Part shown: positions 58,739 to 64,000 of the stretch, piece by piece
How the letters are laid out: each line of letters begins with the position of its first letter
How positions within the stretch are numbered: the first letter of the stretch is position 1
Assembly (NCBI GenBank): GCA_002104945.1
Contig: MCFH01000015.1
Coordinates: 476,501-540,500, forward strand
Origin: Piromyces finnis
Taxonomy: Eukaryota; Neocallimastigomycota; Neocallimastigomycetes; Neocallimastigales; Neocallimastigaceae
Direction of reading: 5' to 3'
Length of the DNA stretch: 64,000 nt
Notes under the pieces: model-generated
Database searches by the model: none
What the model was told of the DNA's origin: nothing
Seen by the model: the letters and a program-made list of their open reading frames with translations, nothing else
Translations under genes and position numbers: made by a program

Positions 58739-60076
58739 ATAAAAAAAATTATTTATTCGAGTTAAATATTCGGGTAATTAAAATAAAAATTCAACTATTT
58801 ATTTAATTATTTATTTACTTTTATTAAGTTATTTATTTAATTATATAATATATATTCAATTATATATTCAATTTAAAATTTCAATTGATTAAAAATTATT
58901 TATTAAAAATTTTTAATTAAATTTTTACTTTAAAAATTTATAATATATTACAATGTACTATAATATATTATGTTTTGTCAATGATTATTAAATAGATACT
59001 AAAAATAGTTAAAATTACTTCAATGTAAAACAATAAAATTCAATTGTATTAATTTATTAATTACATATATTGCACTATACTATAATATATAAAGAATTCT
59101 TTAATTAAATTTTTGATTTGATATTGTAATTCAAATAGTAAAAAGTAAAGGAAACAAAAAATACTTCATCACCTACAATACATTGTAATATATCCATTGC
59201 AATACACAATTAGTATTATAATTAATATTATTTTTAGAGTTGAACATTTAGATATATTAAATAAAAAAAAATAATTATTTGAGTGTCAAATGCTTTCTTT
59301 CATATTAAAAGGATGAATGAATTGAATAAATATAAAATCATTATATTTTAATATATAGTATTTATAAATATAATTAAATTGAATGGTTCTTTTTGATCAA
59401 AAACTTTGGTAATTAGAAAAGTTGAATCATAGTTATAAAAAAAATGGTCTATTCATGTCAATACCAAAAAAAAGATTAATAGAAAAAAGGTCAAAACATA
59501 TTTAATTAAAATAATTAGTTTATTACAACAATTCACTTTCACCTTTTTTCTTCCTTGCCAGTATTAGTAGTGGAATAGATTAAAAAAAAGAATAATTATG
59601 GCTCGTCGATACATAGTCTATTAATTAATTAATCTGGTAATAATTAAAATGATAGAATATATTATATAATATATATTAATATATTAGGACTATATATTAT
59701 AATACTATCTAAATATTGATTATATTATTGTAATATATTATATTCCAATTAAAAATGTATTCTACATCTATTTTATCATATATTATTTTATCATGAATTA
59801 ATATATTTAATTAATTAAAAATTTTGAAAATTACAACAGATAATTTTGAATTTATTATTTATGGAAATTAAATGAATAAATATATAATTATTTAAATAAA
59901 TATTGTAGAAATAATTAAAAAAAAAATAAATTTAAAGATTACGACATTTTTCTTTTCCTTCCATCAATGGAAATAAATTTTTAGGTAATAAAAAATTTTT
60001 AATATATGAAATTTAATTAAAAAAATAAACAATAATTAATTAGAAAATTTTTCGAAAAGGTATAAATAAAAGGTTT

Positions 60077-60124
60077 TATTCTTTTGTTTTCTTTTTTTTT
60101 TTTTTTACTTTTCTACTTTACTTT
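60077..60124 (+). promoter_or_regulatory. Pyrimidine-rich tract upstream of the UGP gene
   Basis: A T/C-only-like run (TTTATTCTTTTGTTTTC, then poly-T and CTTTTCTACTTTAC) lies about 325-370 bases before the UGP start codon. Pyrimidine-rich tracts near transcription starts are common at strongly expressed fungal genes (general knowledge). That it acts this way here is inference. Confidence 0.35.
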
Positions 60125-60447
60125 TAAAAATATACTTTATTTTTACTATAAAATAAAAATATTATTAATAGATAAAAATAATAATAGATTATTTTTTTTA
60201 TTAGTAAATTGTATAGAAATATAAATATTTAATTTTTTAGTAAAAACAAAATCTAAACTATTTATTTGTAAAGTATTAAAAGATAAAAAAAAAAAAGAAC
60301 ATAATAATATAGTGTATTTTAATGAAAAAAATTTCAATAAAAAAATAGACAAAAGAAAAATTGTTATTAGATAAGAAATACTAATTAAATAAATATTAAA
60401 CTTTTTAAAAAAAAATAGGTACAAAAACTATATAATAATTAATAAAA

Positions 60448-62645
60448 ATGTCTCTTCCAGGAACTCCATACAACGGTGGTCAATTCGAACGTGTTCGTTC
60501 TCTCTCTGTTACTGTAAGTTTTTATAGTAAATAAAATATAAATATTTGTTTAAGCATATTATTAAAGTTTTATTTCTTCTTCAATTAAACCTAGGGTTTT
60601 GAAGCCAACACTATCAGTGTTGCCTCTAAGCAACTCAGAATTGAACTTGATAGATTAGCTAGCATGATTTCCAATGATGAAAAGCGTGCTGTAAGTGAAC
60701 GAGCATTTTTAACAAAAGACAAAGATTTATTAAAAAAAATGGATATATTAAAATTGGAATGGTCTTTTTTTTTAGTATAATTAACAATTATTTTTATGAT
60801 ACATAATAAATAGGCTTTTGAAAATGAAATGGATAATTTCTATGCTTTATTCAAGAGATACCTTCAAGAAAAGACTTCTACTAAGAAATTGTAAGTTTTT
60901 ACTTTTTCTTAAACTTTAAAATTTATTAAAAATAAAAAAATAATAGAAATAATAGATAAGACAGTATATTAAGATGGTATATTACATTATATATGAACTA
61001 TTATTATGAATTCATAAATATTGTTTATTTTTAATTATAGAAAAATTAAAATTGATAGATAGAAAATAGTATGTAATATATCAAAAATGGTTTAATTAAA
61101 ATTAAGTAGTAATAAAATTAGCCAATAAAATTAAATGATTTATTTTAAAAAGTAACATCCATAATTAAATTTCTCGTAATTCATTGGTCAAATAATTCGT
61201 CATATGATAAAAATAAAAGTCATGAATGATACAATAGAAAAATAAAAGAAATTAAAATTAGGAATATGATAAGATAAAATTAATTAGTCAATAAAGACAT
61301 TTGGTTTTAACATATTATTTAATATATATGTAATTATAAATAAATATATGTATTTAACAGAGATTGGGATGTTATCAAGTCTCCAAATTCTGAAGAAATT
61401 ATTCCATACAAGAATTTAATAAAATGTTCCGAATCCAAGGAAAAGGAAATTTTAAATAAGCTTGCTGTCTTAAAACTTAATGGTGGTTTAGGTACTACTA
61501 TGGGTTGTGTTGGTCCAAAGAGTGCTATTGAAGTTAGAGATAACATGACTTTCCTTGATTTAACTGTCAGACAAATTGAATACTTAAACGAACAAAACGG
61601 TGTTAACGTTCCATTCATTTTAATGAACTCTTTCAACACTGATGATGAAACTAAGCGTATTGTTCAAAAGTACACTGGTCACAATGTCAATATCTTAACC
61701 TTCAACCAATCTCGTTTCCCTAGAATTAGCAAGGATTCTCTCCTTCCACTTACTCACGACCCAGAAGGTAAACTTTCTTACTGGTACCCACCAGGTCACG
61801 GTGACTTGTTCGAATCTTTATACAACTCTGGTGTCTTAGACCGTCTTATTGCTGATGGTAAGGAATACATTTTCATCTCTAACGTCGATAACCTTGGTGC
61901 TACTGTTGATACTTCTATCTTAAACCACATGATTGAAACTGATGCTGAATTCATCATGGAAGTTACCGATAAGACTCGTGCTGATGTTAAGGGTGGTACT
62001 TTAATTGATTACAACGGTCAAGTTAGATTACTTGAAATTGCTCAAGTTCCATCCGAACATGTTGATGACTTCAAGTCTGTCAAGAAGTTCAAGATTTTCA
62101 ACACCAACAACTTATGGATCTCCTTAAAGGCTCTTAAGCGTGTTATGGAAGACAATGAATTAAACCTTGATTTAATTGTTAACAACAAGACTTTAGAAAC
62201 TGGTGAAAAGGTTATCCAATTAGAAACTGCCGTTGGTGCCGCCATCAAGCACTTCAAGAAGTCTCATGGTGTTAACGTTCCAAGAAAGCGTTTCTTACCA
62301 GTCAAGAGTACTTCTGATCTTTTCCTTGTTACCTCTGATTTATACAAGCTTCAACATGGTGAACTTATCATGAATCCACAAAGAATGTTCAACTCTGTTC
62401 CATTAGTTAAGTTAGGTGACCACTTCAAGAAGGTCGGTGACTTCTTAAAGCGTTTCCAAAAGCCACCACACATTTTAGAATTAGATCACTTAACTGTTAC
62501 TGGTGATGTTACTTTTGGTAGAGATGTTCAACTTCGTGGTACTGTTATTATTGTTGCCAACCATGGTTCCAGAATTGATATTCCATCTGGTGCTATCTTA
62601 GAAAACAAGGTTGTCTCTGGTAACCTTCGTATTCTTGATCATTAA
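60448..62645 (+). CDS. UGP1: UTP-glucose-1-phosphate uridylyltransferase (UDP-glucose pyrophosphorylase)
   Basis: This cytosolic enzyme makes UDP-glucose from glucose-1-phosphate and UTP, feeding glycogen, cell-wall glucan and glycoprotein synthesis. Four exons join in frame: 60448-60513, 60595-60690, 60814-60890 and 61361-62645, about 507 residues, the normal eukaryotic length. The nucleotide-binding signature [20 protein letters not shown] is clear, followed by [50 protein letters not shown] and [12 protein letters not shown]. The C-terminal beta-helix has [19 protein letters not shown]. Codons ending in C or G (AAC, TTC, GTC, AAG, ATC) are far more frequent than in neighbouring genes, as expected for a highly expressed gene. 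Intron 3 (470 bases) is long. The start codon context is AAAAATG, A-rich like other genes here. Confidence 0.96.
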
Positions 62646-63005
62646 GGGAATAGTCATATATCGAATCACTTAATTTTAGATCTTTTGTACAAAAAAAAAA
62701 AAAGCACTATTTTTTATAATTATTTAAGTTTTTTACAAGCAAAAAAAAATTAAAAAAATATCATATTTTCAGTTATTTTATGTGCCCAATAATTGAGTAT
62801 TATATTAAAAAATGGTATTCAGTTATATTGTAAAAAAAAAAATACCACACACAACAAGAAATAATTACAAAAAATGATATAATCACTTTTGCGTATATAC
62901 ACACAAAATAATAATAATATATTTATTATTTGAAATAATCAATAATTTTAATCCAAGGAAAATCATAAATTTCTAATAATTACTAAAAGTCAATTCATGT
63001 TTAAT

Positions 63006-63037
<32 letters not shown>

Positions 63038-64000
63038 GCGAATTGGGGAGATTTAAACAAAATTAAAAAAAAAAAAAAAAAAATTAAAGCAATAATTTAT
63101 TTATTTTTTTACCACAAAATTTTCTATCATAATTAATAATTTTTTCCCGCTTAATAAGTATTTAATATAATTTTAATTTTTATTTTCTTTTTTTATTATA
63201 TTTAATAAAATAGGAAAATATTAATTTCTTTACTAAAAATTAAAAAAGTATAAAAATACAGAAAGGGAAAAAATAATATAAAAATACATCTAAAAATTTT
63301 TTTTTCATTATCTTTTCTTTTTTTTACTTTTAGTATTATCTAACTATCTTTTTAACTTTAAAGAAAACACTTTTAGATAAAAAAAAAAAAAAACTAAAAG
63401 AAAAAAATTTTAAAGAAAGGAAGTGGAAATTTTTTTTTATACTACCAAAAATCTTTAAAAAAATTTATAGCATAAAACTAATAGTCAAAAATTTTTAATC
63501 CTATATACTTTTTACAAAAAAAAAACTTTTTACTATTATTATTTATTTTTAAAAGAATTTAAAGAAAAAAACTATGCAGTTTATATAAATTTTTAGATTC
63601 ATTATAAAGAATTTTTATTATTTTTTATATAGAAAACTTTTAAAAAAAAAAAAGTTTATTATAACACTTTGTAAAAAAAAAGTTTTTATATTTAAAAATT
63701 TTTAACTTTTAAAAAAGTTTTATCTATACTTTTTTTATTTTTTTTTTTTTTTTTAACAAATTTATTTTATAAAAATCTATCAATTAAATGAAATAAAAAA
63801 AAAAAATTCAAAAAATAATAAAAAAATAAATTACAAAAAAATCATTGTTTTATATAATATTATAATAAAAGTAAAGTGTTTAGTGTAAGGTGCCATTTTT
63901 TTTTTATAAATATATATGTATTAAAAGTTTTAAAATAGTTTGCTACCATTGAAAAAAAAAAAAATTTAAAGGTAAAAGGATTATACGGTCAAGTCATATC
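62646..64000. other. 3' flank of the UGP gene, no gene seen
   Basis: About 1.35 kb of poly-A/T-rich DNA runs to the window edge, with poly-A at 63014-63038 and 63066-63083 and poly-T near 63737-63754. The UGP polyadenylation site should lie in the first few hundred bases. No further coding frame is supported. Confidence 0.5.

Larger units (their letters stand above)
53636..60447. other. 6.8-kb gene desert
   Basis: No intact gene can be supported here on either strand. The DNA is AT-rich with poly-A/T tracts, ATTT runs (57023-57048) and a hairpin at 54501-54527. Possible coding relics are at 57290-57455 and 58640-58738. The last 350 bases contain the promoter and leader of the UGP gene, including a pyrimidine-rich stretch at about 60077-60124. 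Confidence 0.5.

Noticed and set aside
60146-60424. 92-codon minus-strand frame upstream of UGP
   Set aside because: It is made of Phe, Ile, Leu and Lys codons from homopolymers, and it overlaps the expected UGP promoter.

Overview
The window is about 80% or more A+T. It carries long poly-A and poly-T tracts, AAT/ATT triplet arrays, short AT-rich GT-AG introns and long gene-poor stretches. All recognisable genes are eukaryotic nuclear genes. Many short introns, ankyrin-repeat proteins, Asn/Ser/Lys-rich low-complexity arms and this base composition fit an anaerobic gut fungus (Neocallimastigomycota). That placement is an inference from style and gene content; genus and species cannot be told, and another very AT-rich eukaryote is not fully excluded.

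Layout, left to right. The edge to 581 (-) holds the 5' part of an unrecognised gene. 1084-2903 (-) is Mediator subunit MED6, head-to-head with a MUTYH/MutY adenine DNA glycosylase at 3726-6387 (+). 8196-16390 (+) is a 23-exon chromodomain helicase whose best match by eye is the CHD6-9 (Kismet) subfamily. 16.4-23.2 kb is gene-poor: it has remnants of decayed genes (17771-18612) and one lineage-specific-looking gene (19411-20714, -) that appears frameshifted by an 8-bp tandem duplication. 23258-26857 (-) is an intronless Sir2-family deacetylase with very long low-complexity arms. 26.9-31.7 kb is nearly empty, with one possible remnant. 31739-34255 (-) is an intronless ankyrin-repeat protein. 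From 36.5 to 53.6 kb five genes alternate in strand: mRNA cap (guanine-N7) methyltransferase (+), C-terminal-motor kinesin-14 (-), Derlin (+), FHIP/FAM160-like protein (-) and thymidylate kinase (+). 53.6-60.4 kb is a gene desert with a few possible coding relics. 60448-62645 (+) is UTP-glucose-1-phosphate uridylyltransferase, whose codon use is strikingly more C/G-ending than its neighbours, as expected for high expression. The last 1.35 kb is non-coding homopolymer-rich DNA.

The genes do not form one pathway. They are unlinked housekeeping functions: transcription (MED6, CHD, Sir2), DNA repair and precursors (MUTYH, dTMP kinase), mRNA capping, microtubule transport (kinesin-14, FHIP), ER-associated degradation (Derlin) and sugar-nucleotide supply (UGP). 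Head-to-head pairs that may share a promoter region are MED6/MUTYH, kinesin/Derlin and FHIP/dTMP kinase.

Exon borders were placed by hand from GT/AG signals, reading-frame continuity and remembered family motifs. For every multi-exon gene called here as complete, the exon lengths add to a whole number of codons. No RNA evidence was available. I found no convincing tRNA, rRNA, CRISPR array or intact transposon, and no clearly novel multi-gene system.
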